From NCBI GenBank assembly GCA_003215335.1, contig QCKM01000002.1, positions 62,001 to 126,000 on the forward strand: DNA of 64,000 nt. The letters run 5' to 3'. Positions 46,967 to 58,500 of the stretch are shown piece after piece; within the stretch, counting starts at the first letter, position 1, and the number at the start of each line of letters is the position of its first letter. The DNA is from Prochlorococcus sp. AG-409-P01 (GTDB taxonomy: Bacteria > Cyanobacteriota > Cyanobacteriia > PCC-6307 > Cyanobiaceae). The notes beneath the pieces are model-generated. The model was given only the letters and a program-made list of their open reading frames with translations, had not been told where the DNA came from and did no database searches. A program made the translations under genes and the position numbers.

Positions 46967-49216
46967 CTATCCAAATTTGCCAGCTGTGGAAGCTATGACG
47001 AATGCCCCGAAGGTTATGGCCGTACCAACCACGAAGTGAGCTACACCAACCAATCGAGCTTGAACAATCGAAAGAGCAACAGGCTTGTCACGCCAGCCAA
47101 CAAGGTTAGCTATTGGTGTGCGTTGATGAGCCCAAACGAGTGTTTCAATGAGTTCTTGCCAGTAACCTCTCCAGGAGATAAGGAACATGAAACCGACAGC
47201 CCATACCAGGTGACCATATAGGAACATAAACGCCCAAGGAGATAGGGAGTTTACGCCGAATGGGTTATATCCATTGATCAGCTGTGAGCTGTTCAACCAG
47301 AGATAATCCCTAAACCATCCCATGAGGTAGGTGCCTGACTCATTGAACTGAGCTACGTTTCCTTGCCAGATCGCAAGGTGCTTCCAGTGCCAGTAAAACT
47401 GAACCCAAGAGATTGTGTTTACTGCCCAGAAGAGAGCCATGTAAGTAGCGTCCCAAGCGGAGGCATCACATGTGCCACCACGTCCTGGTCCATCACAAGG
47501 GAATGAGTATCCAAAATCCTTTTTGTCAGGAATTAATTTGGATCCCCTTGCATCTAGGGCTCCTTTGATCAGGATCAAAGCTGTTGTATGGATACCAAGG
47601 GCAATGCCATGGTGAACCAAGAAGTCAGCAGGACCAATTGGAAGGAAGTTGGTCGTGGCATCAGGTGCGTTGACCATGTCCAACCAATAATGGTTGCCAG
47701 GGATGTTCGCTGAAGCAAGGCTGGCAGCACTATTGGCATTAGCCAACAACATGTCCATGCCATACATCACTTTGCCACTCATCCCCATGAGTGCCTGAGC
47801 AAAAATTGGCTCAACGAGAATTTGCTTCTCAGGTGTACCAAAGGCAACACATACGTCGTTGTGAACGTAAAGGCCCAGGGTATGGAAGCCAAGGAGCATC
47901 GTTACCCAGCTCAAGTGGCTGATAAGTGCTTCTTTGGAATCCAGAACTCTTGCAAGGACATTGTCCTTGTTGAGCTCTGGGTCATAGTCACGGACGAAGA
48001 AGATTGCTCCGTGGGAGAACGCACCAACCATTAGCAGTACAGCTATGTATTGGTGGTGTGTATAGAGGGCTGCTTGCGTTGTGTAGTCCTGCGCAATGTA
48101 TGCATAGGAAGGAAGAGCACCCATATGATGAGCTACAAGGCTGCAAGCAACTCCAAGGCAAGCAAGAGCAAGTCCTAGTTGGAAGTGCAGGGAGTTGTTT
48201 ACTGTCTCGTAGATACCGTTGTGGTTCAGGCTGAAATGGCCATAACCTTCGCGGTAACCATCTTTGTGAGGATCGTTAGGGTGACTGGTGTTGTGAGCTT
48301 CGGTGATCTCCTTGAGGGTGTGACCAATACCGAAGGTATTCCTATACATATGACCACCGATAATCATCACAACGCCAAGAGCGAGGTGGTGATGAGCAAT
48401 ATCAGTTAGCCAAAGGGAACCACTATCAGGATGCATACCACCTAAGAAGGTGAGCATTGCAGTGCCAGCACCTTGAGAGGTACCAAATACGGCATCCAAG
48501 GAATCTGGGTTCTGTGCGTAAGCACCCCAGTTACCTGTAAAGAAAGGGGTTAAACCATCTGGATGTGGCAGCACTGTTAGCCAGTTATCCCAGCCGACGT
48601 GTTGGCCACGGGACTCAGGAATGGCTACGTGTACAAGGTGTCCAGTCCATGCGATGTTGGAGAAGCCGAACAAGACAGCAATGTGGTGATTCAGCTGTGC
48701 TTCAGCATTCTTGAACCACGCCAGTGATGGGCGGAACTTTGGCTGAAGATGCAACCAACCTCCAAACAGGAGCCAGCAAACCATGATGTTGATAAAAATC
48801 GCACCTTGGTAGAGCTCTGTGTTGGAGCGCATGCCGATCGTGTACCACCAGTGGTAAAGACCGGAATAGGCAATATCAACTGGGCGGTTAGCACCAGCCT
48901 GGGTTAATGCCTCAGTAATACCCTCACCAAAATGAGGGTCCCAGATTGCGTGAGCGATTGGGCGAACATTCGTTGGGTCGGCGACCCAAGCCTCGAAGTT
49001 GCCCTGCCAGGCGATATGGAACAGGTTTCCTGCAACCCAAAGGCCAATGATGGCAAGGTGACCGAAATGTGTGGAGAACAGCTTTTGGTAAAGCTGTTCT
49101 TCGGTCATGCCGTCATGACTCTCGAAATCGTGAGCCGTGGCGATGCCGTACCAAATACGGCGGGTTGTAGGGTCCTGTGCCAGACCCTGGCTGAACGAAG
49201 GAAATTTCGTTGCCAT
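46967..49216 (-). CDS. psaB: Photosystem I P700 apoprotein A2
   Basis: PsaB (749 residues) with PsaA binds P700, the A0/A1 cofactors and the FX cluster. Visible are [24 protein letters not shown], many histidine-rich transmembrane helices, [18 protein letters not shown] with the two FX-ligand cysteines, and a C-terminal [22 protein letters not shown] segment, here [21 protein letters not shown]. It starts 21 bases after the psaA stop, so the two are co-transcribed. Confidence 0.99.
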   Translation of the reverse strand: MATKFPSFSQGLAQDPTTRRIWYGIATAHDFESHDGMTEEQLYQKLFSTHFGHLAIIGLWVAGNLFHIAWQGNFEAWVADPTNVRPIAHAIWDPHFGEGITEALTQAGANRPVDIAYSGLYHWWYTIGMRSNTELYQGAIFINIMVCWLLFGGWLHLQPKFRPSLAWFKNAEAQLNHHIAVLFGFSNIAWTGHLVHVAIPESRGQHVGWDNWLTVLPHPDGLTPFFTGNWGAYAQNPDSLDAVFGTSQGAGTAMLTFLGGMHPDSGSLWLTDIAHHHLALGVVMIIGGHMYRNTFGIGHTLKEITEAHNTSHPNDPHKDGYREGYGHFSLNHNGIYETVNNSLHFQLGLALACLGVACSLVAHHMGALPSYAYIAQDYTTQAALYTHHQYIAVLLMVGAFSHGAIFFVRDYDPELNKDNVLARVLDSKEALISHLSWVTMLLGFHTLGLYVHNDVCVAFGTPEKQILVEPIFAQALMGMSGKVMYGMDMLLANANSAASLASANIPGNHYWLDMVNAPDATTNFLPIGPADFLVHHGIALGIHTTALILIKGALDARGSKLIPDKKDFGYSFPCDGPGRGGTCDASAWDATYMALFWAVNTISWVQFYWHWKHLAIWQGNVAQFNESGTYLMGWFRDYLWLNSSQLINGYNPFGVNSLSPWAFMFLYGHLVWAVGFMFLISWRGYWQELIETLVWAHQRTPIANLVGWRDKPVALSIVQARLVGVAHFVVGTAITFGAFVIASTAGKFG

Positions 49217-49237
49217 GTGGGAAAAGGTCAGGAAAGG

Positions 49238-51487
49238 TCAGCCAAGCCCAAGAAGTCGGGCATGGAAGAAGGTCCAAGTGGTCACGATGCCACCCAACAA
49301 GAAGTGGGTTACACCTACAGCACGGCCTTGGGTAATGGAAAGTGCGCGAGGCTGAATGGTAGGAGCCAATTTCAGCTTGTTATGAGCCCAAATAATGGAT
49401 TCAAACAATTCCTGCCAGTATCCGCGCCCACTGAACAGGAACATCAGGCTAAATGCCCAGATGAAGTGTCCACCTAGGAATAACAGCCCGTAGCCACTGA
49501 GATTAGTGCCATAAGCAGTTAGTACCTGAGAAGACTGAGCCCATAAGAAGTCTCTTAGCCATCCATTGATGGTGATGGAACTTTGAGCAAAGTTGCCACC
49601 TGTTAGACCCCATACATCGCTTTGCATCTTCCAAGAGAAGTAGAAGATGATTACTGAGATGGAGTTGTACATCCAAAACAGGCCAAGGAAAACATGGTCC
49701 CATGAAGACACCTGACAGGTGCCACCCCTTCCAGGGCCATCACATGGGAAGCGGAAACCTAGTTGAGCTTTGTCTGGGATGAGACGAGAACTTCTTGCGT
49801 AAAGAACACCTTTTAGAAGGATGAGGCAAGTCACGTGGATTGTGAATGCATGCACATGGTGAATCATCAAGTCTGCTGTTCCTAGAGGCATTGAGAATGC
49901 ATCACTAACAGCACCAGGAAGATCACCAGCTCCAACCAGAGAGGCTGTTCCTATGGAGTTTTGCCAAACGCTCTGAGTCCATTGAGCGAAAACGGGCTGA
50001 ACTTGGATAGCCGTATCGCTGAACATGTCCCCTGGGCGACCAAGGGCGCGCATTATGTCGTTATGGATATAAAGCCCGAAGCTATGGAAGCCTAGGAACA
50101 TGCAAACCCAGTTGAGTTGACTGATGATTGCATCACGAGCTTTCAGAATCCTGTCAAGAACATTGTCTACGTGAGTTGCAGGATCGTAATCCCGAATTAT
50201 TGCAACACCACCATGAGCGGCAGCCCCGCAAATCATTAAGCCACCTATCCACATGTGATGGGTAAATAGACCAAGCACAGTTGCATGGTCTCCAGCCAAA
50301 TAAGGGTAGGGCGGTAGCGCATACATATGATGCGCAATGATGATGCTTGCGGAACCAACGCAGGCAAGGTTAATGCTCAGTTGTGCATGCCAGCTGTTGC
50401 TTAAAAACTCAAAGATTCCTTCGTGACCTTTGGGAGCAGGGAAAAGGATTGGATCGCCTTTGGCGTTATCCATGATCTCTTTCATGCTGTGGCCAACACC
50501 CATGGTGTTACGCCACATATGACCTCCGAAGATTGCAAACACGCCCCATGCCAAATGATGGTGGGCAATGTCAGTCATCCAAAGTCCACCAGTTACAGGA
50601 TTCACTCCACCGTTATTAGTGAGGAAATCGCTGAAGGCCCACCAGTTAAGAGAGAAGAAGTTACCAACTCCTGAGGCGAGACCAGGGAAGATTTGGCCGA
50701 CTAGATCAGCGTTGTAGAGATCATGAGGCAATGGAATGTCAGCAACACTGGCAATTGTTTGGCCATTAAGGACAAGTGGATTACCAGAGTCAATCGCATC
50801 AAGCATTGCGTTTGTTGGGTTTGCCACGTGAATTAAGTGACCCCCCCAACCAATGGATCCAAGACCTATCAGACCAATCTGATGGTGCTGGAGCATCGAC
50901 TCAATCTTTTTGAACCACTCGAGCTTTGGAGCTGCTTTGTGGTAGTGATAAATGCCTCCATGGAGCACTAAGGCGGCCATGACCAGAGCGCCAATGGCCA
51001 AAGCCAGAAGCTCGGTCTCGCTTGTTATGCCCCAGGCCCTCCACATTGAGAAAATGCCGGAGGTGATTTGCATGCCGTCGTATCCGGCACCCAAATCGCC
51101 ATTCATAATTTCTTGGCCGACTATTGGCCAGACCACCTGCGCACCGGGTTTCACGTGCGTGGGGTCGGCAAGCCAACCGGAATAATTGGAGAAACGTGCG
51201 CCGTGATAGAAGGCACAGCTCATCCAGATAAATACTACGGCTAGATGGCCGAAGTGGGCCGAAAAGATCTTCCGGCTCGTCTCTTCCACATCACCGATGT
51301 GGGTTTCAAAATCGTGAGCGTCAGCGTGGAGGTTCCAAATCCAGGTTGTGGTTTTGGGACCTTTTCCGAGACTACGAGACCAAAGACCGGGTTCTCCGAG
51401 CTTTTGAACGTCAGCAGGGACAGCATCCCTGTCAACGGGTTGGTCGTAAATAGCCTTCGTCCCACGCTCTGGTGGGCTAATGGTCAT
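49238..51487 (-). CDS. psaA: Photosystem I P700 apoprotein A1
   Basis: PsaA (749 residues) has [12 protein letters not shown] at the start, an N-terminal extramembrane part, eleven predicted helices with conserved histidine chlorophyll ligands, [18 protein letters not shown] (FX cluster cysteines) and the C-terminal [20 protein letters not shown]. An in-frame start 42 bases upstream (51529) is rejected, because ATG 51487 has GAGG nine bases before it and gives the family N-terminus. Confidence 0.99.
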   Translation of the reverse strand: MTISPPERGTKAIYDQPVDRDAVPADVQKLGEPGLWSRSLGKGPKTTTWIWNLHADAHDFETHIGDVEETSRKIFSAHFGHLAVVFIWMSCAFYHGARFSNYSGWLADPTHVKPGAQVVWPIVGQEIMNGDLGAGYDGMQITSGIFSMWRAWGITSETELLALAIGALVMAALVLHGGIYHYHKAAPKLEWFKKIESMLQHHQIGLIGLGSIGWGGHLIHVANPTNAMLDAIDSGNPLVLNGQTIASVADIPLPHDLYNADLVGQIFPGLASGVGNFFSLNWWAFSDFLTNNGGVNPVTGGLWMTDIAHHHLAWGVFAIFGGHMWRNTMGVGHSMKEIMDNAKGDPILFPAPKGHEGIFEFLSNSWHAQLSINLACVGSASIIIAHHMYALPPYPYLAGDHATVLGLFTHHMWIGGLMICGAAAHGGVAIIRDYDPATHVDNVLDRILKARDAIISQLNWVCMFLGFHSFGLYIHNDIMRALGRPGDMFSDTAIQVQPVFAQWTQSVWQNSIGTASLVGAGDLPGAVSDAFSMPLGTADLMIHHVHAFTIHVTCLILLKGVLYARSSRLIPDKAQLGFRFPCDGPGRGGTCQVSSWDHVFLGLFWMYNSISVIIFYFSWKMQSDVWGLTGGNFAQSSITINGWLRDFLWAQSSQVLTAYGTNLSGYGLLFLGGHFIWAFSLMFLFSGRGYWQELFESIIWAHNKLKLAPTIQPRALSITQGRAVGVTHFLLGGIVTTWTFFHARLLGLG

Positions 51488-51496
51488 CGAGAGGTT

Positions 51497-51660
51497 CCTC
51501 GAGGTACGGGTATCGAGGTGGAGGGCCACCCCTTCGACAAGTCAGAACACTTGCCGGGGCCCCGAAATCATCATTGCCGGAGCAATGCTGCTTTCGGGCG
51601 CCAGTGCTTAAAGGGTCGAAACCGATTTCAGCACTGGAGCGAGTGGGCCCCTGCAAGGGG
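51497..51660 (-). ncRNA. Structured psaA 5' leader (psaA RNA motif candidate)
   Basis: On the minus strand the 5' leader can form at least four hairpins. From 5' to 3' they are: CCCC/GGGG (51648-51660); CCAGTGCT/AGCACTGG (51601-51637) with an inner GGT-UUCG-ACC tip; CCCGAAA/TTTCGGG (51561-51598) closing CATTGC-UCCG-GCAATG; and CCTCGA/TCGAGG (51497-51518). Two tips are UNCG tetraloops. A conserved psaA leader RNA motif with hairpins is known from marine picocyanobacteria, and this most likely represents it. The last stem includes the psaA Shine-Dalgarno GAGG (51497-51500). Confidence 0.75.
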
Positions 51661-52362
51661 ACCGCTTTATGAAGCATAAAGGGGAGAGCCTGTCACTACT
51701 GAAGCAAGTAACAAATGTTCTATCCGGGGTGTAGTCAGTGTGGGCCTGCAGTCTTCAGGACGGGCTCTGCTTTCATCTGTTTTTAAATAGACGGAAATTT
51801 TAACTTTCAAGCTGTATTTTTTAAGTGATCAGTCCAGATTGATAAATCCACTAATCACTTTCCCTGAAAGCTTAGTGAGGCAATATTTTTTGTACCCATC
51901 GACGACCTTATTGATTGCATAAAATACCTAAAAATTTTCAATCGTCTGCTTCATCCATTCGAATTGCATTTTTTAGTAGGATTATTTGTAATGTAATTTC
52001 AAACGAGTTTATTAGAAGACTTATGATGTTGATCTCCATTGGTATGACTGACATCTCCTTTCTCTTAAGCGAAGACAGCCTTATGAAAGATTGAAAACAT
52101 TCAAAACAGTGCAAGTCTTTCGCGTTAGGCGTGCAGTCTTAAGAAGGAGTTAAGATTTTTTTGGATTTCCAGGTCAAATTTCTTTAGAAAACTTGGTTTG
52201 TACAAGTTTTTTGTTCTCCTTATGATTTTGTTGGCAAAGCCTTTTTATTGTTGAAGCTTGTGCTGATTTAAGGTTTCTTTTGATAGATCAGCTTTCAAAT
52301 CGATTGCTTCCAAAAGCTCTGCTCGAAAAATAGCTATTGGACTTTCTTCAAGTTCTTGGCCA
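51661..52362. other. Gene-free region between psaA and cobJ
   Basis: About 700 bases between divergent psaA and cobJ hold no recognised gene. Two features stand out: TCTTAA/TTAAGA plus T7 at 52137-52162, and AAAACTTG/CAAGTTTT followed by TT at 52188-52212, both terminator-like on the plus strand. GTGCA(A)GTCTT is repeated at 52110 and 52131. The psaA promoter must lie somewhere here but cannot be placed. From 52267 on, the sequence is open in the cobJ frame. Confidence 0.4.
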
Positions 52363-54168
52363 TTGCTTTTACAGCTTTCTGCTAAGAGCTATGTAGATCA
52401 ATTGGCTCTAACTCCTGGAGCTGCTTCAGCTTTGAAATCTTTGCCACAAGGCATTCTCATTGCTGAAGCATCAAATGTTTTTCGCGATAATTGGAAAAAA
52501 GGTGGTGCTTTCTTGGTCGTAGGGGCAGTAGGAGCAGTGGTTCGTTTGATAGCACCTTTATTGAGGTCTAAGGAACAAGATCCCGCGGTAGTTGTTATTG
52601 ATGCAAAAGCTGAGCTGATTGTTCCTTTGTTGGGAGGCCATACGGCTGGGGCTGAATCTTTGGCCTTTTTATTGGCTGCTGATTTTGATGGCAATGTTGT
52701 AATTACTTCTGATTCCAACAGTCAAGGCCAATTGGCTTTAGATAGTTTTGGGAGTCCTTGGGGCTGGATCCGCAGTGGAGAGCGGACAGATTGGAACAAC
52801 TTGTTGTTTTCTCAAGCTCATGGAGACAAGTTGTTAATAGCTCAGTCGAGTGGTACGGAATTTTGGAAAACCACTTTGGCGGCTCAAAATTCAGTTTCTG
52901 AGGTTGTCCGCAACGATTCATCAATTTCGCCTCATTTGCATATAGGTCCTGATGCACGGGCTTGTTGTTCATGGCATCCCCCAACTCTTTGGATAGGTAT
53001 TGGTTGTATTTATCAAACAAGTATTCATTTGCTTGAAAGAGCTGTTGAAGAAATGCTTTCTCAAGCCAAGCTTTCATCGAATGCAGTTGCTGGTATTGCG
53101 AGTATTGACCTTAAAGGTGATGAAATAGCTTTGATCTCGCTTGCGAAAGCAAAAGGTTGGCCGATAAGGCTTTTCACTGCACAAGAGCTCTCGAAAGTAA
53201 GTGTTCCTAATCCATCTACTGTTGTTGAAGAGTCAGTGGGTACTCCTTCGGTTGCAGAAGCATCAGCATTATTGGCTGCCGGAGAAGGAGGTTCGCTTAG
53301 AAAATCAAAAAAAATATTTCGTGCTGAGCTTTCTGAACAAGGGGCTGCAACATTAGCTATCTCAGAAGCAGTACAAGCTTTTGCACCTCAGCGTGGAGAG
53401 CTGCATTTAATTGGAAGTGGGCCTGGGGATTTGGCTTTTCTTACTTCAGATGCACGTTCCGCACTGGCCAGAACTGCTGTTTGGTTGGGATATGCTCCTT
53501 ATTTGGATCTTTTGGAGCCTTTAAGAAGAATTGATCAGGGACGCATAGACGGGAAATTGACTTTTGAGCGTGAACGCTGCTTTCAGGCTATTCAACTCGC
53601 GAAACAAGGGGTTCGTGTCGCTTTAGTTTCCTCTGGTGAAAGTGGGATATATGGAATGGCAGGTTTGGCTTTGGAAATGTGGTTGAAAGACCTTCCTCAT
53701 GAGAGGCCATTTTTCCAAGTGCACCCTGGGATTTCTTCTTTTCAAGCTGCTGCAGCTCGATTGGGGGCTCCACTTATGCAAGATTTTTGTAGTGTGAGTC
53801 TTAGTGATCGTTTAATCCCTTGGGAAAAAATAGAACAACGTATTGAAGGAGCTGCTATAGGCGATTTTGTGGTCGTTTTGTATAACCCACGTTCTAATCA
53901 ACGAGATTGGCAGATTTCTAGAGCAATTGAGATTTTGTTGGAGCATCGACCTGCAAATACTCCTGCTGCACTTGCAAGGCAGGTAGGTAGAGAAGGAGAG
54001 AAAGTTCAGGTCTTCACCCTCGATACTTTGCCGGTCAATCAAATTGATATGTTTACGCTGGTTTTAATTGGAAATAATTGCACTAAATTTCATGATGGAT
54101 TTCTTGTTACTCCTAGGGGATATAAAGAGAGAGACAAGACCTCACCTTTTTTCGAAAAATCGGGATGA
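52363..54168 (+). CDS. cobJ: CbiG-CobJ fusion: cobalt-precorrin hydrolase region and precorrin-3B C17-methyltransferase
   Basis: The roughly 600-residue protein joins two corrin-ring enzymes. Residues 1-310 resemble CbiG (GAFLVVGAVGAVVRLIAPLL, VIDAKAELIVPLLGGHTAGAE, IGIGCIYQT, ASIDLKGDEIALISLAKAKGWP), which opens the delta-lactone after ring contraction. Residues 345-590 are the tetrapyrrole methylase CobJ (LHLIGSGPGDLAFLT, VALVSSGESGIYGMAGL, VHPGISSFQAAAARLGAPL, VVLYNPRSNQRDWQ). In-frame coding continues upstream of TTG 52363 (AIGLSSSSWP before it), but no standard start codon is found back to the stop at 52264. The stop codon lies inside tRNA-Pro on the other strand. Confidence 0.9.
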   Translation: MLLQLSAKSYVDQLALTPGAASALKSLPQGILIAEASNVFRDNWKKGGAFLVVGAVGAVVRLIAPLLRSKEQDPAVVVIDAKAELIVPLLGGHTAGAESLAFLLAADFDGNVVITSDSNSQGQLALDSFGSPWGWIRSGERTDWNNLLFSQAHGDKLLIAQSSGTEFWKTTLAAQNSVSEVVRNDSSISPHLHIGPDARACCSWHPPTLWIGIGCIYQTSIHLLERAVEEMLSQAKLSSNAVAGIASIDLKGDEIALISLAKAKGWPIRLFTAQELSKVSVPNPSTVVEESVGTPSVAEASALLAAGEGGSLRKSKKIFRAELSEQGAATLAISEAVQAFAPQRGELHLIGSGPGDLAFLTSDARSALARTAVWLGYAPYLDLLEPLRRIDQGRIDGKLTFERERCFQAIQLAKQGVRVALVSSGESGIYGMAGLALEMWLKDLPHERPFFQVHPGISSFQAAAARLGAPLMQDFCSVSLSDRLIPWEKIEQRIEGAAIGDFVVVLYNPRSNQRDWQISRAIEILLEHRPANTPAALARQVGREGEKVQVFTLDTLPVNQIDMFTLVLIGNNCTKFHDGFLVTPRGYKERDKTSPFFEKSG

Positions 54169-54233
54169 CAGGATTTGAACCTGCGGCCCCTTCGTCCCGA
54201 ACGAAGTGCGCTACCAAACTGCGCTACATCCCG
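54160..54233 (-). tRNA. tRNA-Pro (anticodon CGG)
   Basis: The 74-base minus-strand cloverleaf has the acceptor CGGGATG paired with CATCCCG and discriminator A. The anticodon stem CTTCG/CGAAG lies around TTCGGGA with CGG at 34-36, and the T-arm is GGTTCAAATCC. It decodes CCG. Its 3' nine bases are antisense to the end of cobJ. Confidence 0.95.
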
Positions 54234-54316
54234 TAAAAAGACTTTAGAAGATTTTCCCTTACGGATTTTTATGAGGCAATTTAGACACTCTAATGTCAAC
54301 TCTTTCTTAAAACGAC

Positions 54317-55186
54317 TTGCTTAAACCCGATTGGTTGCGTGTAAAGGCTCCCCAACATGAACGTATTGGTGGTGTTGCTGAACTGCTTTCAGATCTCAAG
54401 CTGAATACGGTTTGTCAGGAAGCCAGTTGCCCAAATATTGGCGAATGTTTTGCTGCTGGCACAGCGACTTTTCTAATAATGGGGCCTGGTTGCACGAGGG
54501 CTTGTCCGTATTGCGATATAGCTTTTGATAAGAGCCATAGACCTCTCGATCCCACTGAACCAAAACGTCTTGGTGAAGCTGTCTCGCGATTGGGCCTTCG
54601 ACATGTAGTTATAACTTCAGTTAATCGTGATGATCTGCCTGATGGCGGGGCTAGCCAGTTTGTGGCATGTATCGATGAAGTTCGTCAGCTTTCACCGGCA
54701 ACCAGTATTGAATTATTGATTCCAGATTTTTGTGGAAGTTGGGGTTCCCTATCAACGGTGCTTGATGCTTCGCCAGAGGTCTTGAATCACAATATTGAGA
54801 CAGTCCCACGTCTTTATCGACAAGTTCGGCCACAAGGAACTTATAAAAGATCACTTGAATTGCTTAATCGTGTTAGGGATGGATGGCCAAAGGTTTATAG
54901 CAAGTCTGGCTTGATGGTTGGTCTTGGAGAAACAGATGCAGAGGTCTTGGAAGTTTTAGAAGATTTGAGCAGTAATAAGGTCGATATCGTCACGATTGGT
55001 CAATACCTCTCACCGGGTCCCAATCACTTGAGAGTTGATCGATTTGTATCCCCGAAACAGTTCGACTATTTCAAGCATAAAGGTGAAAGTGAATTGGGCT
55101 TTTTGCAGGTAATTAGTTCACCCTTGACAAGGAGTAGTTATCACGCTGGTGAGGTTGAAAAACTAATGACTCAGTACCCTCGATGA
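54317..55186 (+). CDS. lipA: Lipoyl synthase
   Basis: This radical SAM enzyme inserts sulfur into octanoyl groups to form lipoate on 2-oxoacid dehydrogenases and glycine cleavage H protein. The 289-residue protein has the auxiliary cluster [12 protein letters not shown], the radical SAM CxxxCxxC in [32 protein letters not shown] and a C-terminal [13 protein letters not shown]. The start is TTG 54317; no ATG or GTG fits. It is convergent with the YciI-like gene. Confidence 0.96.
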   Translation: MLKPDWLRVKAPQHERIGGVAELLSDLKLNTVCQEASCPNIGECFAAGTATFLIMGPGCTRACPYCDIAFDKSHRPLDPTEPKRLGEAVSRLGLRHVVITSVNRDDLPDGGASQFVACIDEVRQLSPATSIELLIPDFCGSWGSLSTVLDASPEVLNHNIETVPRLYRQVRPQGTYKRSLELLNRVRDGWPKVYSKSGLMVGLGETDAEVLEVLEDLSSNKVDIVTIGQYLSPGPNHLRVDRFVSPKQFDYFKHKGESELGFLQVISSPLTRSSYHAGEVEKLMTQYPR

Positions 55187-55188
55187 TT

Positions 55189-55497
55189 TCATGGCATTAA
55201 TTGTCCAGAAACAGGAAGCCATTCATGCAGTTGCCAATTGACAAGCTCTCCCAAAATCATTGGATCTTTTTGTATGATTGATTTAGCAACTTCGAAAGAC
55301 TCGGCTTCTAGCACGACTAACCCACCACCACCTGGAATATTGTTTTCATCTACTAAATATCCACTAGAGATGTTTATTCCAGTTTCACTTAATTCTTTCA
55401 CCCAGCTCTTATGAGCATCTAAGTATTTTTTTCGTTGGTTTGGTAGTAATTTTAGTGTTTGTTTTGTAAAAGTTTCAGTTTTTACGAAGAAAGGCAT
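55189..55497 (-). CDS. YciI-like protein
   Basis: The 102-residue protein matches the YCII-related ferredoxin-like fold: HKSWVKELSETGINISSGYLVDE, then GGGGLVVLEAESFEVAKSIIQKDPMI and WQLHEWLPVSG. The histidine in the first block is near the putative active site of the family. Function is unknown. It starts three bases after the glsF stop on the same strand, suggesting co-transcription. Confidence 0.8.
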   Translation of the reverse strand: MPFFVKTETFTKQTLKLLPNQRKKYLDAHKSWVKELSETGINISSGYLVDENNIPGGGGLVVLEAESFEVAKSIIQKDPMILGELVNWQLHEWLPVSGQLMP

Positions 55498-55500
55498 GAA

Positions 55501-58500
55501 TCAGGTTAAAACTTTTTCTTGAATATCTAGACCAAGATTTATTTTCTCGCTTGGCGGTACAAGCACCTTGAAACTTTTTTTCCATCGAGGCCAATCAGAT
55601 AAAATTTTTGTTGCAGCATTGCTTTTTGTTTGTTTTAAATGAGCTTCTAATAATGGCTTTAGAATTTCTTCTTGCTTAATAGTTGTGAGATTAAATACTT
55701 CAATAATTTCATGATTTACTCTTTCTATAACTCGGTCATCTTGATCAAGTAGGAAGATCACACCCCCTGTCATGCCAGCGCCAACATTTCTGCCAGTTGA
55801 ACCCAGAACAACCACAATTCCTCCAGTCATATATTCACAGCAGTGGTCACCTGCACCCTCTATTACTGCTTTGACTCCGCTGTTCCTTACGGCAAAGCGT
55901 TCACCAGCTCTTCCTAGGGCAAAAAGTTCACCACCTGTAGCGCCATAGAGACAGGTGTTGCCAAGGATTACTTGATTTTGGATTTGATTGATATCAGTTG
56001 CTGGTACAACAGTTATTCTTCCACCGTTGATTCCTTTTCCTACATAGTCATTTGCTTCTCCTATTAAACGAATATTCATGCCTTGGAGAACAAATGCTCC
56101 AAAGCTTTGGCCTGCAGAACCCTTAAAAGTCAAATCGAGCTGCCCTTTAAAGCCTTTATTGCCATGGCGAGATGCAATCTCTCCTGAGATCCTGGCGCAG
56201 ACACTTCTATCTGTATTGACTATTTTAAATTTGCGGGCGATCTTTTGGTTGTCTTGAATGGCGGAAATTATTTCAGGGTCATTTACTAGTTGATCTTCCA
56301 GAATGGGGCCATTGCCATGAGCCTTGATTTTGTGTGCTAGCCAGGATCTATTAGAAGAACTTTTGATCGGAGTAAGGAGGCAAGATAAGTCAATGAATTG
56401 AGTTTTTGTTAGCTTTATTTTGCGAGGCTGAAGAAGTTCCGTTCGACCAATAAGCTCGTCAAGATTCCTGACGCCAAGAATGCTCATTATTTGGCGGACT
56501 TCTTCAGCTACAAATAGGAAGAAGTTGACAACGTGTTCAGGGATCCCTGGAAAACGCTTCCTAAGATTTTCCTTTTGGGTGGCTACTCCAACAGGGCAAT
56601 TGTTTGTATGACAAACTCGCGCCATTATGCAGCCTTCGGCAATCATGGCAATTGACCCAAATCCATACTCTTCGGCGCCAAGTAATGCAGCTATGACAAC
56701 GTCCCAGCCAGTTTTTAAGCCTCCATCAGCACGAAGTAATACTCGATCTCTTAACCCATTTTCCAGGAGGGAGCGATGTACTTCTGTCAGTCCAAGTTCC
56801 CATGGACATCCTGCATGCTTGATGGAGCTAAGTGGGGAGGCACCAGTTCCACCATCATGTCCCGAGATTTGGATGACATCAGCATTTGCCTTGGCAACTC
56901 CTGCTGCAATAGTGCCGATACCAATTTCAGCTACTAATTTCACGCTTACTTTTGCTTCTGGATGTATTTGGTGGAGATCATGGATGAGTTGGGCTAGATC
57001 TTCTATTGAATAAATGTCATGGTGAGGAGGTGGAGAAATCAATGCCACCCCTGGCTTGCTATTTCTAAGCTTGGCGATGTAAGGATCCACTTTTGGACCA
57101 GGCAGTTGGCCTCCTTCACCAGGTTTGGCCCCTTGCGCAACTTTTATCTCAAGTTGTTTTCCGCTGCGAAGATATTCAGGAGTGACACCGAATCTTCCAG
57201 AAGCAACCTGCTTAATTGCTGAACATGCAGTGTCGCCATTTTGTAGGCCTTTAATACTTGGAAGAGTGGCAGATCGAGTTTCTGAATCGACATCGCTAAG
57301 AACTTTGAAACGAGCTGGATCTTCGCCCCCTTCGCCACTGTTGCTTTTTCCGCCTATTCGATTCATTGCAACAGCGAGCACCTCGTGAGCTTCTCTGGAT
57401 AGAGCCCCTAGGCTCATTCCACCTGTGCAAAATCTTTGGCAGATGGCTTCCGCTGTTTCTACTTCTTCTAATGGCAGCGGATGAGGAGCTTTCTTAAAAG
57501 TAAGGAGGTCCCTTAAAGCGGTGCAAGGTCGATTCTCAAGAAGTGTTTGATAAGTCGAGAAATGGTCGTATCCACTCCCAGCTTTGACAGCTGCATGGAG
57601 AGCTTTTGACATTTCTGGACTATTGAGATGAAACTCTCCATTCGTTCGGTATTGAACGAAGCCCATGAATTCAAGCTTTTTGTTGTTTAATTCTGGAAAG
57701 GCTTTTTTATGGAATGTATAAGTTTCCGTAGCTAATTCTTTTAGACTTAGACCAGCAATTCGACTAGTAGTACCTTTGAATGCCAAGTTAATTAAGTCTG
57801 CCCCGATACCTATCGCTTCAAATATCTGTGCACCATGATAACTAGCTAGAAGGGAAATTCCTATCTTGGAAAGTATTTTGCGCAAGCCATCTTCTAAGGC
57901 TTGTTTTAAATTTTCTTGGGCTTGAGTAATTGTTAGGGATGGTAATTTGCCGTTTTCGATCATCTTTTGAGTTTTTGGATGATGCCACCAATGTCGTGTT
58001 GTTTCCCATGCAAGCCATGGAGAAACTGCACTTGCTCCATATCCAATTAGGCAGGCCAGGTGATGCGTACTCCAGCATTGAGCGGTATCTGCAATTAAGG
58101 AAGCTTCTAGGCGCAACCCTTTTCTAAGGAGGTGATGGTGAACTGCTCCAATTGCAAGCATCATTGGGATATAGCTTCTCGTGGCACTAACACCTCTATC
58201 TGAAAGAACCAAGATTTGATTGCCCTCAAGTACAGATTCTTCTGCATCAATGCAAAGCCTTGTAAGGGATTTCTTTAATTCTTCAGGGCCATCATTCGCA
58301 GGGATTAATGTTGAAAGATTTTTTGTGGAAAGACCACTTTTTGCTAATGAACTAAGTGATGATTCATTTAGGATTGGAGTCTCAAGATGCAGGACTGATG
58401 CAGTGGATGATTTTGGAAGCAAAGTTGATCCGCGCTTTCCTAGATGCATCTCGAGACTCATTACGAGTTTCTCTCTGAGAGGGTCAATTGGTGGGTTTGT

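Noticed and set aside
51245-51679. 144-codon plus-strand frame opposite the psaA 5' end and leader
   Set aside because: It is antisense to strongly conserved psaA coding sequence and to the structured leader, and its product has no recognisable features. Similar long antisense frames occur along psaA and psaB and are explained by codon bias.
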